From NCBI GenBank assembly GCA_020845755.1, contig JADLFE010000008.1, positions 52,173 to 116,172 on the forward strand: a DNA stretch of 64,000 nt. Reading direction: 5' to 3'. Made by a program: the position numbers and the translations under genes. Each line of letters opens with the position of its first letter. Positions within the stretch are counted from its first letter, which is position 1. The notes under the pieces are model-generated. The model was given only the letters and a program-made list of their open reading frames with translations. It was not told where the DNA came from and made no database searches. This stretch comes from Phycisphaerales bacterium (lineage in GTDB: Bacteria; Planctomycetota; Phycisphaerae; Phycisphaerales; UBA1924). Positions 55,864-64,000 of the stretch are shown here, piece after piece.

Positions 55864-57391
55864 TCGCGTCCGATCGGCTCGGCTGGGCGCGATTTCCACG
55901 ATAGCATGGGCCCCAATGCCGGACGACCGAACATCCGACCCGCATCGCCCCGCCGTGCCCGGCACGTACGCGGGCACGGATACCCACACCCTGGCCCAGG
56001 GCCTGTCCGCGCGAGCGCCCAAGCCATTGGTCTCGCGCGAGAGCGCCCTGACCGCGCTCGCCGTCGTCGGCGTCGCCGGGATCTTGAGCGAGGCACTGGG
56101 CGCGCCCCCGTTGATCGCCGTCGCCCTCGTGCTGATCGCGTGCATCACCGGGAGTGTGATCGTTCTGTCGGGCGCGCGGCGCGACGCCGCCCCCGTCCGT
56201 ATCGACGCGCTCGACCACCTCCGCGCCACCCTTGGCGCCAGCGGGCGCGAACCGGTCGAGGAACTCGTCGGGCTTGTCCGCGAGAAACTGGCGGCAGCCA
56301 ATCTCGCCGCCGCCAATCTTCGCGCCGTGCTCGACGCCGATCGCGACCCTGTCATCGCCACCGACTCCGCGGGTGAACTGGTGATCTGGAACCGCGCCAC
56401 GTGCGATTTTTTCGCCAAGCCGGCGCAGGCTCTTCAGGGGCGGATCATCGACGAGTTGTTCACGCAGGCCGAGGTTCTGGGGCTTCACGCGTCGGCCGTC
56501 GGCGGGCAGGCGCGAGCCGGGCAGGTGCGGATGAACCGCGAGGGGGCGATGCGGGTGTACGAGGTGGTCGCCGCGCCGGCCGCGCTTGAACTCACGGGGC
56601 TCTCGACGCGATCGCGTACCACCTACGCCGAGCCCGGCGTGGTGCTGACGCTGCGCGATGTCACGGAACTGGCGCGTGCGGTCCAACTCAAGACGGACTT
56701 TGTCGCGAACGCCAGCCACGAGTTGCGCACGCCGCTCTCGTCGATCAAGGCCGCCGCCGAAACCCTGGGCGAGATGGTGGATGAACCGCCGATGGCCGCC
56801 CGCCTCGTGCAGATGATCGCGGCCAACACGACCCGCCTGGAAGAACTCACCCGCGATCTGCTCGATCTCTCACGCCTTGAGACCCCCGAAGCGTCCATCG
56901 AGATCTCGACCGTCCGCCTCAGCGAACTTTTCGATTCGCTCGCGCCGGTCTTCGACACGCCCTGCAAGGAACGCAACCTGCGCCTGGTCTTTGAGGCATC
57001 GCCCGACGCCGGCGAACTCACCAGCGATCCGCGCCTCCTCTTGCTCATCCTCAAGAACCTCATCGAGAACTCGACGAAGTTTGCCTACGAGGGCAGCGCG
57101 ATCCGCGTCGTCGCCTCGCGCATCTCGCCCCGCGACGGCGTGCGCCTCCAGGTGATCGACCAGGGCATCGGCATCCCCCTCAACGCCCAGGACCGCATCT
57201 TCGAACGCTTCTATCAGGTCGACCTCTCCCGCGCCGGCGGCACATCACGACGCGGCACGGGGCTCGGGCTCGCCATCGTCAAGCACGCCGCCAAGGCCTT
57301 GGGCGGCACGATCAGCGTGCAATCCGTGTGGAAGGAAGGCACGACCATGACGGTTGATCTGCCGACGATCGGGCTCTCCCCGCGGAGTTGA
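55853..57391 (+). CDS. PhoR-like sensor histidine kinase
   Basis: The protein has 512 residues. Two membrane helices lie near residues 63-105, and a PAS domain follows from about 150 to 260 (VIATDSAGELVIWNRATCDFF). The HisKA domain has NASHELRTPLSSIKAAAETL near 284. HATPase has LKNLIENSTKFA, QVIDQGIGIPL and RGTGLGLAIVKHAAK. This architecture (two TMs, PAS, kinase) is that of PhoR, which senses phosphate through the Pst/PhoU complex. Those genes are not in the window. An alternative start at 55916 has TAGCAT eight bases before it and would remove 21 residues. Confidence 0.85.
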   Translation: MSRDRVRSARLGAISTIAWAPMPDDRTSDPHRPAVPGTYAGTDTHTLAQGLSARAPKPLVSRESALTALAVVGVAGILSEALGAPPLIAVALVLIACITGSVIVLSGARRDAAPVRIDALDHLRATLGASGREPVEELVGLVREKLAAANLAAANLRAVLDADRDPVIATDSAGELVIWNRATCDFFAKPAQALQGRIIDELFTQAEVLGLHASAVGGQARAGQVRMNREGAMRVYEVVAAPAALELTGLSTRSRTTYAEPGVVLTLRDVTELARAVQLKTDFVANASHELRTPLSSIKAAAETLGEMVDEPPMAARLVQMIAANTTRLEELTRDLLDLSRLETPEASIEISTVRLSELFDSLAPVFDTPCKERNLRLVFEASPDAGELTSDPRLLLLILKNLIENSTKFAYEGSAIRVVASRISPRDGVRLQVIDQGIGIPLNAQDRIFERFYQVDLSRAGGTSRRGTGLGLAIVKHAAKALGGTISVQSVWKEGTTMTVDLPTIGLSPRS

Positions 57392-57469
57392 CCACGGAAT
57401 CGCCGCGCGTGACTGATTCACAGCGGAGAGCGCGGGCGCGCGGGATATTCGTGGCGAGGCGGAACGGAA

Positions 57470-57525
57470 GGCCAAGACCTTCGCCACCGAGAAGCACGGA
57501 GCAAGACGGGGAGCAGGAAGAGAAG
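57470..57525 (+). repeat. Purine-rich intergenic repeat
   Basis: CGCCACCGAGAAGCACGGAG followed by CAAGACGGGGAGCAGGAAG. This is the fourth member of the dispersed family and lies in the 200-base gap between the kinase and the lipoprotein. Confidence 0.45.
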
Positions 57526-57592
57526 TGACGCGGCATGGCGTGCTTCGGTGTCAGCACCGCGCGACCTGAGGCCTGACCACTCGGCCACTGCC

Positions 57593-58063
57593 CTACCTCG
57601 CCACCGGCGCCCAATCGACTCCATACAGCGTCTTAAGGCGTTCCGCCACGCCGCGGATGAGTTTCTCTTCGCGCTGGGGGTCGCCGAACCTGCCAACGCG
57701 CGCGCCCAGCCCGACACGCCCGCCCTCTTGGCGCCGCGCGACGAGCCACGCGGGCTCGTCGGTGATCGTGCGGAGTTCATAGGTGCGCGTCAGGCCGTCC
57801 GGAGACGTGCTCGCATCCACGCGCGCGAGTTCGGCCGCCGACATCCCGACATCCACCGCCGCGTCGATATCGTCCCAGTCTCCCGCGCCGAGTTTCGAGA
57901 TCGAGATCGGGCTCTGCGGCGCCACGGCCTGGCTCGTGCACGCAGCGAGCCCGATCAGCACCCAGCCGACGGCCGCGCACGTCGCCGCGCCGGCCATCAC
58001 CCGCCGCGCCGTCGCGCGCACGCCACACGCTCCACACAGATTCCGCGCCGCGTCGTGCGTCAT
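57593..58063 (-). CDS. Predicted lipoprotein
   Basis: The protein has 156 residues. The signal ends GLAACTSQ (lipobox cysteine near residue 41). The remainder has DWDDIDAAVDVGMSAAELARV, TRTYELRTITDEPAWLVARR and RFGDPQREEKLIRGVAERLK, a small mixed alpha/beta domain without a recognised family. The start is fixed by ATGA overlap with the glycosyltransferase stop, so the two are translationally coupled. Confidence 0.65.
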   Translation of the reverse strand: MTHDAARNLCGACGVRATARRVMAGAATCAAVGWVLIGLAACTSQAVAPQSPISISKLGAGDWDDIDAAVDVGMSAAELARVDASTSPDGLTRTYELRTITDEPAWLVARRQEGGRVGLGARVGRFGDPQREEKLIRGVAERLKTLYGVDWAPVAR

Positions 58064-59337
58064 GACTGATTCAGGGCTTGCTCGCCCCGCTCGCTCGCCG
58101 TCACGCCTGAATTTCCGCCGCCGGTTTCGATCTCCGCCGCGCTCGGCATCTGATACAACCGCTCGATCCGGACACCCCTGGCCCGCAACCCCTCCGACGC
58201 CGTCCACAGGGCGTCCTCGTGCGCATCGCTCGAGAGCAGCGTGCAGGCCCGGTCGGGGAGCGTGCGCGGATCGCGCACCACGAATCCACCGAGCAGCACC
58301 CCCGCGGCGTGATTATCGACGATCCCCGCGATCGCCACGCCGAGATACGCCGCGTGATCCAGCACCCACGCCGTGTGCGCCCCCGCGCCGTACAGCCACA
58401 CGCTGGTGAAGCCCTCGGCGCGCAGGCGCTGCCCGGCGAGCGTGAGCAACGCGGCGCGGGTGAGGTCCATCCGCGGGAGTGACGCCGCTTCAGTGTGCTT
58501 GGCCGACATCCACGCCGCGAGCGCCTCGACCGACGGCGCGTGATCCAGTAGCGCCTCGAGTTCGCCCAGCGCCCCCGCCCGCGCGAGGTTGATGCGCGAC
58601 ACGATCATTGCGAGCGAGTCGCGGTCGTCGTGCGTCGCCCGCGGCAGTCGCGCCCACGCTTCCATTTGCGCCTGGGCCGCTTGCTCGGACTGGACCTGAC
58701 CAGCGCTATACGCATCGCTGGGCGCGTGCTTCAGGTGATGCGTGTACAGCACTTCCGCCGATGCCCCGACGCGCCCCGCCAGCCGCAGCCACAGGTCGTA
58801 GTCCTGCGCCCGCGCACGCCGCTCGTCGTACCCTCCGGCCTCCAGCACCGCGTCGCGCCGCAGCAGCATCGATCCGTGCGCCAGGGTGTTGCGATGGAGG
58901 AGTTTCCACGCCAGGCGTGCCGCCGACGGATCCGGCCGGATCGTCGCGATCAGCCGCCCCTCAAACCGCTGTTCCCACGCGCAGCCGATCGCGGCCAGTT
59001 CGGGGCGCTCGCTCGCCAGCATTACCTGCCGCGCCAGGCGGTGGGCCGGGCACTCGTCGTCCGCGTCCATCCGTGCCACGAGCGCCGCGCGGCTCTCGCG
59101 GAGCGCGACATTGAGCGCCGCCGCCAGCGACGCACGCTCCAATTCGATCACGCGGACCCGCGGGTCGCCGATCATCCGCGCCGCCCGCCGCGTCGCGTCG
59201 TCGCTCCCGTTTAGGATGATGAGGAGTTCGATCTCGCGCACCGATTGCCCGAGCACGCACGCCGCGGCGCGCAGCAGCACCTCGCCGTCGCGGTGGACGG
59301 GAAGCGCAACGCTCACCCTGGGCGTGCTCATGGCCAT
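58060..59337 (-). CDS. Glycosyltransferase family 2 with C-terminal Rossmann-like domain
   Basis: The protein has 425 residues. The N-terminal GT-A domain has VSVALPVHRDGEVLLRAAAC, LIILNGSDDATRRAA, the metal-binding DADDECPAHRLARQ and GGYDERRARAQDYDLWLRLA. After about residue 300 a second domain begins with TSVWLYGAGAHTAWVLDHA and GIVDNHAAGVLLGGFVVRD. This looks like the nucleotide-binding Rossmann fold that follows some sugar-modifying enzymes. It probably builds a surface polysaccharide. TAGAGT (minus, 59343-59348) lies five bases before the ATG, which is leaderless. Confidence 0.85.
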   Translation of the reverse strand: MAMSTPRVSVALPVHRDGEVLLRAAACVLGQSVREIELLIILNGSDDATRRAARMIGDPRVRVIELERASLAAALNVALRESRAALVARMDADDECPAHRLARQVMLASERPELAAIGCAWEQRFEGRLIATIRPDPSAARLAWKLLHRNTLAHGSMLLRRDAVLEAGGYDERRARAQDYDLWLRLAGRVGASAEVLYTHHLKHAPSDAYSAGQVQSEQAAQAQMEAWARLPRATHDDRDSLAMIVSRINLARAGALGELEALLDHAPSVEALAAWMSAKHTEAASLPRMDLTRAALLTLAGQRLRAEGFTSVWLYGAGAHTAWVLDHAAYLGVAIAGIVDNHAAGVLLGGFVVRDPRTLPDRACTLLSSDAHEDALWTASEGLRARGVRIERLYQMPSAAEIETGGGNSGVTASERGEQALNQS

Positions 59338-59521
59338 GCCTCACTCTAACGCGCCGAAACGCCCGCCGCGCATCGACCCACTCGGTGGTGCCCGCTGGTG
59401 TTGGCGTTTAGGTGTGTCCCCCAAAAACAGCGCCGCAGCAGCGTCTCTGACCGATACCTGCCTTGTGCGCGCTCGTCGCGCCGCCGCCCCGTGCTCCGGG
59501 GCCGGGCAGGGGGAGATACGA

Positions 59522-60151
59522 GTGAAGTACCAGACCACGCTCACCTACACCGATCGCCCCAGCAAGGCCGCCTGGATCGCCGACAAGTATCGCTCGATCC
59601 TCTGCGGGCACGTGCTCGACGTCGGATGCGACCAGAAGCACCTGGCCCGGCACCTGCCCGCCGGCGCGCGCTACCTCGGCGTGGACATGGGCCCTCCGGC
59701 CGACGTCGTCGTCAATCTCGACCGCCAGGACCTCCCCTTCGAGGCCCGCTCGTTCGACACCGTCCTCTGCGCCGACGTGCTCGAGCACCTCGACCGCCTG
59801 CACGACGTCTTTGACCGCCTCTGCTCCATCGCGCGCGGGCACGTCATCATCGCGCTCCCCAACCCCCTGCGGAACATGCTCCTGGCGCTGCACGAGGGCA
59901 CCAAGGGCGTCGGTCTCAAGTACTACGGCCTGCCGCTCGAGCCGCCGCCCGACCGCCACCGCTGGTTCTTCGGGTACGAAGAGGCCGAACGCTTCCTCCG
60001 CCAGCGCGGCCAGCGCCACGGCTTCTCCGTCGAACAGGTCGAGCCCGAAGAACGCGGCGTCCCCGCCCTCACCAACGCCAAGGGCGTCAACCTCATCGAC
60101 TCGCCCAACGCCACCTTCGGCACCATCTGGTGCGTGCTCAGACGCGATTAG
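59522..60151 (+). CDS. Class I SAM-dependent methyltransferase
   Basis: The protein has 209 residues. HVLDVGCDQKHLARHLPAGARYLGVDMG is the SAM-binding motif I and II region, and FDTVLCADVLEHLDRLHDVF is motif III/IV of the UbiE/methyltransferase_11 type. RHRWFFGYEEAERFL near 150 probably contributes to substrate binding. Substrate is unknown. The location beside a glycosyltransferase suggests a sugar or lipid-linked acceptor. GTG start with GGGGGAGA six to thirteen bases upstream. It is convergent with the zinc-ribbon gene, four bases of overlap. Confidence 0.82.
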   Translation: MKYQTTLTYTDRPSKAAWIADKYRSILCGHVLDVGCDQKHLARHLPAGARYLGVDMGPPADVVVNLDRQDLPFEARSFDTVLCADVLEHLDRLHDVFDRLCSIARGHVIIALPNPLRNMLLALHEGTKGVGLKYYGLPLEPPPDRHRWFFGYEEAERFLRQRGQRHGFSVEQVEPEERGVPALTNAKGVNLIDSPNATFGTIWCVLRRD

Positions 60152-61320
60152 CGCGAGTTCGCAATCAGCACGATCACCGCGATCGCCGCGAGAACTCCCA
60201 GCACCAGGAGCGTGATCTTCGTCGCGCTATACGGCCTGTCGCCCGACAATTCGCCCGTCCGCGCGTTCACCAGAAACCGATACGCCTTGCCCGCGTACCG
60301 ATACGCGCTCATCCACACCGGCACCAGGATGTGCTTGAACGTCACTCCAGAATACGTGATGTACGTCGTCCCGATCCGCTGATGATCGCCGCCGATGTCC
60401 TGACGGATCGTCCCCTCGATCGTCGGACGCATCCGCGCCTGCGCATCGGCGAATCCCTCCTTCAACCCCACGCTGTACGCCTCGGCCCGGAACCCCGCCA
60501 GGTACTCGTCCGCGTACGGCACCAACTCCCGCGTGTTGAAGTCCGCGATCTTCTCGAGATGATCGGGCGGGAGTGTCTTGCTGGCCGGCACCAGCACGTC
60601 ATCAAACCGGTTCCGCACCACCCCCGACACCGCGCGCCAGCGCGTCTTCCGCACCTGCTGCGGGCGCATCACCGTCTTCCCGTTCACCGTCGCGCGAACC
60701 ATCTGCGTCTCAAAGTAATCGTCGCCCCGCTCGCCGGTATAGCGGCACGTCGTCGCGCAGTCATACGTCCAATACGGCACATACACGCCCGACAACCCGC
60801 CCTCGATGTTCGCAAAGTCCTTCAGTTTCCCCGGCGCAAACCAGCGCGAACGCAGCCACCCCGCGAACAGCGACCGCGCCTTCTCCGCGTCGATCTTGAA
60901 CGGGAGCAGGCTGCGCGGCTTGAGGAACCGCTCCGAAACCGCCTGCGCCACGATCGGCGTGCCGCAGAACGCGCACGACTGCGACGTCACGTTCGCCGCC
61001 AGCGTCTGCGTCGCGCCGCAGGAGTCGCAATGAACCACCAGCGCCTCGGCCGCACCCTCGCCCGCGGAAAGTTCGGCGAGCGTGCGCTCGAAGTCGATCT
61101 CTTCAACAACCTCGGCGCTCGCCACCACGCCGTTCTCGCCCGCATCTGCACGCACGATCGGGTTGTCGTGCCCGCAGTACTGGCAGTGCAGCGAATCCGT
61201 GCCGGGCTTGAAGACCAGTTTCGCGCCGCACCGCGCGCACGGAAACTCCCGATCGCCGCCCCTGGCCGTCGGGATGGGCGATGCATCCGCCGGCGGAATT
61301 GATCGAGTCTCTTCACTCAT
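60148..61320 (-). CDS. Double zinc-ribbon protein with C-terminal membrane helix
   Basis: The protein has 390 residues. Two zinc ribbons lie near the start: PCARCGAKLVF...LHCQYCGHD (residues 28-52) and HCDSCGATQTL...QSCAFCGTP (near 97-122). The rest resembles proteins often annotated as TFIIB-type zinc-ribbon or helicase-like without helicase motifs: GWLRSRWFAPGKLK, GVYVPYWTYDCATTCRYTGERGDDYFE and KHILVPVWMSAYRYAGKAYRF. One helix (TLLVLGVLAAIAVIVLIANS) ends it. Such genes often lie next to SPFH-protein genes, as here (140 bases away, same strand). The pair probably works at a membrane. Confidence 0.78.
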   Translation of the reverse strand: MSEETRSIPPADASPIPTARGGDREFPCARCGAKLVFKPGTDSLHCQYCGHDNPIVRADAGENGVVASAEVVEEIDFERTLAELSAGEGAAEALVVHCDSCGATQTLAANVTSQSCAFCGTPIVAQAVSERFLKPRSLLPFKIDAEKARSLFAGWLRSRWFAPGKLKDFANIEGGLSGVYVPYWTYDCATTCRYTGERGDDYFETQMVRATVNGKTVMRPQQVRKTRWRAVSGVVRNRFDDVLVPASKTLPPDHLEKIADFNTRELVPYADEYLAGFRAEAYSVGLKEGFADAQARMRPTIEGTIRQDIGGDHQRIGTTYITYSGVTFKHILVPVWMSAYRYAGKAYRFLVNARTGELSGDRPYSATKITLLVLGVLAAIAVIVLIANSR

Positions 61321-61461
61321 GCCGGAATCAACGAAACGCCTCTGCCCTGTCTCCACTGCATGAAGCCCGATGCCTCACCATTAGTCGCCCGAGCGTCAGG
61401 GAGGGCGTCTTCTCTCCGTGACTTCTCATTCCCAAGTGCCTATCGCGCGGTGACTCTGCTT

Positions 61462-62580
61462 CTACCTCCCCGGCAACGGCGGCGGCACGCTCGCGAACAC
61501 GCTCGCCAGTTCCGGCACCCTTCCCGCCGGCGCCCATTCCGCCATCCCCTGCTTCCACACCAGCGTTTCTCGCGTGAGCCGACCGCTCCCCGCCTGCTGC
61601 GACAGCGTCTGCAGGTCAAACGGCCCGGTCTGCTGGTTATTCACCGCCACAAAGAACAGCCCCGCGCCCGGGATCGGCGGCGGAGTGCCGGCCCCGCCCG
61701 CATGACCCGCAAGACCCGCCTGCCCACCCGCGTTCAGCGCGCTGGCCATCTGCTGCGCCATCACAAACCCCATCGCCATCCCCGCGCCATCGCCCGCCGA
61801 GCCCGGGTTCTTCGCCGCCGCCTCCATCGCGTTCGCGGCCTGGAACTGCGCATACTGCTGCAGGTTCCCCACCAGTCCCATGCTGCTCCGCTTGTCCAGC
61901 GCCGCTTCAACCTCCGGCGGCAGCGAGATGTTCTCAATGAGCAGTTTGGTCAGGTCCAGCCCATAGGTGCCGAACTCCGGCCTGATCGCGCCCGCCACAA
62001 ACTCGCCCAATTCGCTCAGGTTGCCCGCAAGATCCAGCATCGGGATCTTGCTCTCTCCCAAGGTGTCGGTAAACCGCGACACGATCACGTTGCGCAATTG
62101 CTCGTTGATCCCCTCCTCGGTAAACCGCGCCGCCGTGCCCACCACCTGCTTGATCAACTCGCCCGGGTCGCTCACGCGCATCGCGTAGGTGCCGAACGCC
62201 CGCAGGCGCACCGGCCCGAATTCCGGATCACGCCGCATGATCGGGTTCATCGTCCCCCACTTGAGGTCCGTGAACTGCTTGGTCTGGACAAAGTAAACCT
62301 CGGCCTTGAACGGGCTCTCAAAGCCGTATTTCCAGCCCTTGAGCGTCGCCAGGATCGGGAGGTTCTGCGTCGTCAGCGTGTACGTGCCCGGCTTGAACAC
62401 GTCGGCCAGCTGCCCCTCGTTCACGAACACCGCCGCCTGGCCCTCGCGCACAACGAGCTTCGCGCCGTTCTTGATCTCGTTGTTCATCCGCTCAAAGCGA
62501 TGAACCAGAACGTTCGGCGCGTCCTCCAGCCACTGCACGATGTCGATCAGTTCGCCCGAAAGTTTCTTCCAGATGTCCAC
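61462..62580 (-). CDS. SPFH-domain (YdjI-like) protein with C-terminal GYF_2 domain
   Basis: The protein has 372 residues. The SPFH/band-7 region runs to about 260 (DIVQWLEDAPNVLVHRFER, FKPGTYTLTTQNLPILATLKGW and YFVQTKQFTDLKWGT), typical of the YdjI / virion-core-like branch. A Gly/Ala-rich hinge at 260-305 (GMAMGFVMAQQM) follows, and then a GYF_2 domain (FFVAVNNQQTGPFDLQTLSQ and LVWKQGMAEWAPA). YdjI-type proteins form membrane-bound scaffolds with partner proteins. The GTG at 62580 has GGAGG six to ten bases upstream, which excludes a basic upstream extension. Confidence 0.83.
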   Translation of the reverse strand: MDIWKKLSGELIDIVQWLEDAPNVLVHRFERMNNEIKNGAKLVVREGQAAVFVNEGQLADVFKPGTYTLTTQNLPILATLKGWKYGFESPFKAEVYFVQTKQFTDLKWGTMNPIMRRDPEFGPVRLRAFGTYAMRVSDPGELIKQVVGTAARFTEEGINEQLRNVIVSRFTDTLGESKIPMLDLAGNLSELGEFVAGAIRPEFGTYGLDLTKLLIENISLPPEVEAALDKRSSMGLVGNLQQYAQFQAANAMEAAAKNPGSAGDGAGMAMGFVMAQQMASALNAGGQAGLAGHAGGAGTPPPIPGAGLFFVAVNNQQTGPFDLQTLSQQAGSGRLTRETLVWKQGMAEWAPAGRVPELASVFASVPPPLPGR

Positions 62581-62688
62581 GGCACGGCCTCCGCGCGGCG
62601 ACACCAGGCCCGGCCGCGTGCGGGCGAAACATCTTTCGCAGTCTAGCACACGCGGTTTCAGGATCACCGGGTCGAGTTCGCCCGCGCC

Positions 62689-63798
62689 CTACTTCTCCTC
62701 AGGCCTCCGCAGCGGCAACTCCAGCCAGCACAGCCCCACATCACGCCTCATGTGGCTCGTGCTCTCGCCGCCCGGCCCGTCATACACCACCGCCAAGCGA
62801 CCCCCGACCTTCACCACCGACGGCAGGCCCACGCATGTGCGGCTCCACGCGCAGTTCTTCCCGTCCAGCACCACGGCCTTGTGCTCCGCGTCCCAGTGGT
62901 TCAGGTCCTGCGTCCAATACACCCACACCGCATCCGTAAACTCACCGCCCTCGATCCCCACGTGATTCGTGAACAGCCACCACGTCTTGTCCGTCGCCTC
63001 AAAGTACAGCGAACTGTTCTCGACCTGCTCCTCCGCCGGCACGATCGGCGCCGGATCGATCGTCCACGCGCCGTCCAGGTCCCGCGTCCGCGCGATCCCC
63101 AGCGTGCGCTTCATCGACGCGCTGAAGAACATCAGATACTCATCCCCGTGCTTCACCACGTGCCCCGGGCTCGCGGTGTCCGCGTAGTACGTTCCCGGCT
63201 TGGTCCGGAACGGCACCACGTCCTTCTGCTTCGTCCACGGCCCGCCCGCCGAAGCCCCCCTGGCCTTCATCGTCAGATACGGAAACGACGGCACAAGGTC
63301 CGGCGCGGGCGACGTGTGCGGCGTGCCCAGATAGAACATGTGCCACGTCCGCCCGTCAAAGTACGTCACGCCATACGACGCCGACGCCGAGTCGTCCTCG
63401 CCGGCCGCGCCGAAATCCAGCACCGGGCCCCGCGCCGTCCACGTCAGGAGGTCCTTGCTGGTCGCCAGGCACGCCAGCCACCCCTTCGGGCCCGCGCCGT
63501 CATAGTGCATGTAATACATGCCGTCGCTCTCATACACCCACACGTCGCGCGCCCCCAGTTCGTCGCATCGCCCCGGGCCGCCGCCGTGACGGAACACGAC
63601 GCCCTGGTCCTTCGCATCGAGCCTGAACTTGGCGCTCGGCCTTCCGTCCGCGTAGCGCACGATGTCCGTCGCCGCCACGACTCGCGAGCCGCTGTCTTCC
63701 CCGCGATGCCCCGCCCCCGGCGCGCCCTCGCCCGCCCACGCGCTGAACACACCCAGCACCCCGGCCGTCGCCAACGCCAATCGTTCGCACGTCTTCAT
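62689..63798 (-). CDS. Exported GH43/GH32-like five-bladed propeller protein
   Basis: The protein has 369 residues. A signal peptide (LALATAGVLGVFSAWA) precedes a propeller with GARDVWVYESDGMYYMHYDG, GWLACLATSKDLLTW, YFDGRTWHMFYLGT, YADTASPGHVVKHGDEYLMFF, WWLFTNHVG and GLPSVVKVGGRLAVVYDG. The blades follow the GH43/GH32/GH68 superfamily, with acidic residues in the first, third and fourth blades as possible catalysts. I cannot name the subfamily. TACGGT (minus, 63805-63810) lies six bases before the ATG. It could belong to the same polysaccharide-breaking set as 27165-28220. Confidence 0.7.
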   Translation of the reverse strand: MKTCERLALATAGVLGVFSAWAGEGAPGAGHRGEDSGSRVVAATDIVRYADGRPSAKFRLDAKDQGVVFRHGGGPGRCDELGARDVWVYESDGMYYMHYDGAGPKGWLACLATSKDLLTWTARGPVLDFGAAGEDDSASASYGVTYFDGRTWHMFYLGTPHTSPAPDLVPSFPYLTMKARGASAGGPWTKQKDVVPFRTKPGTYYADTASPGHVVKHGDEYLMFFSASMKRTLGIARTRDLDGAWTIDPAPIVPAEEQVENSSLYFEATDKTWWLFTNHVGIEGGEFTDAVWVYWTQDLNHWDAEHKAVVLDGKNCAWSRTCVGLPSVVKVGGRLAVVYDGPGGESTSHMRRDVGLCWLELPLRRPEEK

Positions 63799-63861
63799 GC
63801 GTCAACCGTACGCGCACGCTCGCGCCGCCGCGTCGTTGCCACGCGCCCAGCGCCTTCTTCT

Positions 63862-64000
63862 TCAGCACCCCGCCTCGAAGTGTTCGGCGAAGTCGTCGTA
63901 GTCCAGGGCGTTGACGAACCCGTCCGCGTTGACATCCGCCGCCGGGTCCGCGCCCTCGAACAGCGTCGCGAAGAGGTCGTAGTCGATCGCGTTGACGAAG
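63862..64000 (-). CDS. C-terminal part of a dockerin-like exported protein (runs off window)
   Basis: The last 46 codons of a minus-strand gene are visible, ending at a TGA at 63862. They contain two calcium-loop repeats: FVNAIDYDLFATLFE and ADVNADGFVNALDYDDFAEH, then FEAGC. The D-x-N-x-D-G pattern and the following aromatic helix fit type I dockerin duplicates. Such tails are common in exported proteins of this group of organisms. The same FEAGC end occurs at 43647. Confidence 0.75.
   Translation of the reverse strand, partial: FVNAIDYDLFATLFEGADPAADVNADGFVNALDYDDFAEHFEAGC

Noticed and set aside
57555..57600. tRNA-Ser-like D-arm sequence on the minus strand (GTGGCCGAGTGGTCAGGCC)
   Set aside because: The rest of the cloverleaf, in particular the T-arm and the acceptor 3' strand, could not be found, so it is a chance similarity or a remnant at best.

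Overview
The window is GC-rich bacterial DNA, most likely from a planctomycete of the class Phycisphaerae. The evidence is the C-terminal zinc ribbon of the CALCGYD...RCPECG type on a membrane protein (7703-8773, minus). It is supported by dockerin-like tails ending FEAGC (43561-43647 and 63862-64000), a HAF-repeat exported protein, an NPCBM-GH36 enzyme and a DUF2961/GH172 enzyme. There are no rRNA genes, one tRNA (Gln, CTG anticodon) and no CRISPR array. The taxonomic call is an inference from protein style.

Layout. 1-6.3 kb: partial FHA protein, DinB-like protein, holA, a lipoprotein and clpC with a clear terminator. 6.3-13.1 kb: two paralogous mini membrane proteins, aat, a zinc-ribbon membrane protein, a two-gene Aer-type chemoreceptor (PAS protein plus soluble signalling protein, ATGA overlap), a TetA-like MFS pump and a PhoX-type phosphatase. 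13.1-19.2 kb: repeat-rich intergenic DNA, small membrane proteins, an AhpD-like protein, a DUF418 protein and a RibBA-like protein with altered catalytic residues in both domains. 19.2-28.2 kb: an RND efflux adaptor/pump operon with a good promoter, a fatty acid desaturase, an rRNA-methyltransferase-like protein, a ferritin-like lipoprotein and a GH43-like lipoprotein. 28.2-41 kb: a 1341-residue hybrid sensor kinase and a carbohydrate block (GH-D-like, NPCBM-GH36, GH172), with a decayed zinc-ribbon gene and an alpha/beta hydrolase carrying a tandemly duplicated N-terminal domain.

41-44 kb is the clearest accessory spot. A HAF-repeat gene is cut after about 190 codons and its probable dockerin-like tail lies 1.6 kb downstream. 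Between them are a DUF3553-like gene of lower GC and an integrase reduced to its catalytic domain, close to tRNA-Gln. 44-53 kb: ABC ATPase, a ClpP-fold-like exported protein, a glycosyltransferase, a BshC-like protein overlapping a BtuF-like binding protein, argS, and a 19-copy 8-bp tandem repeat touching the argS stop. 53-64 kb: an OprP/O-like porin divergent from a PhoB/PhoR-type pair, glycosyltransferase plus lipoprotein, a methyltransferase, a zinc-ribbon/SPFH-GYF pair, a second GH43-like enzyme and the tail of a dockerin-like protein.

A window-wide pattern stands out. About 17-18 genes have a TANNNT (-10-like) hexamer only 5-10 bases before the start codon and no Shine-Dalgarno sequence. 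Another large group has GGAG-type ribosome sites and, where promoters are visible, a longer leader. This suggests extensive leaderless transcription and was used here to choose many start codons. No toxin, phage structural or known defence cassette was recognised.
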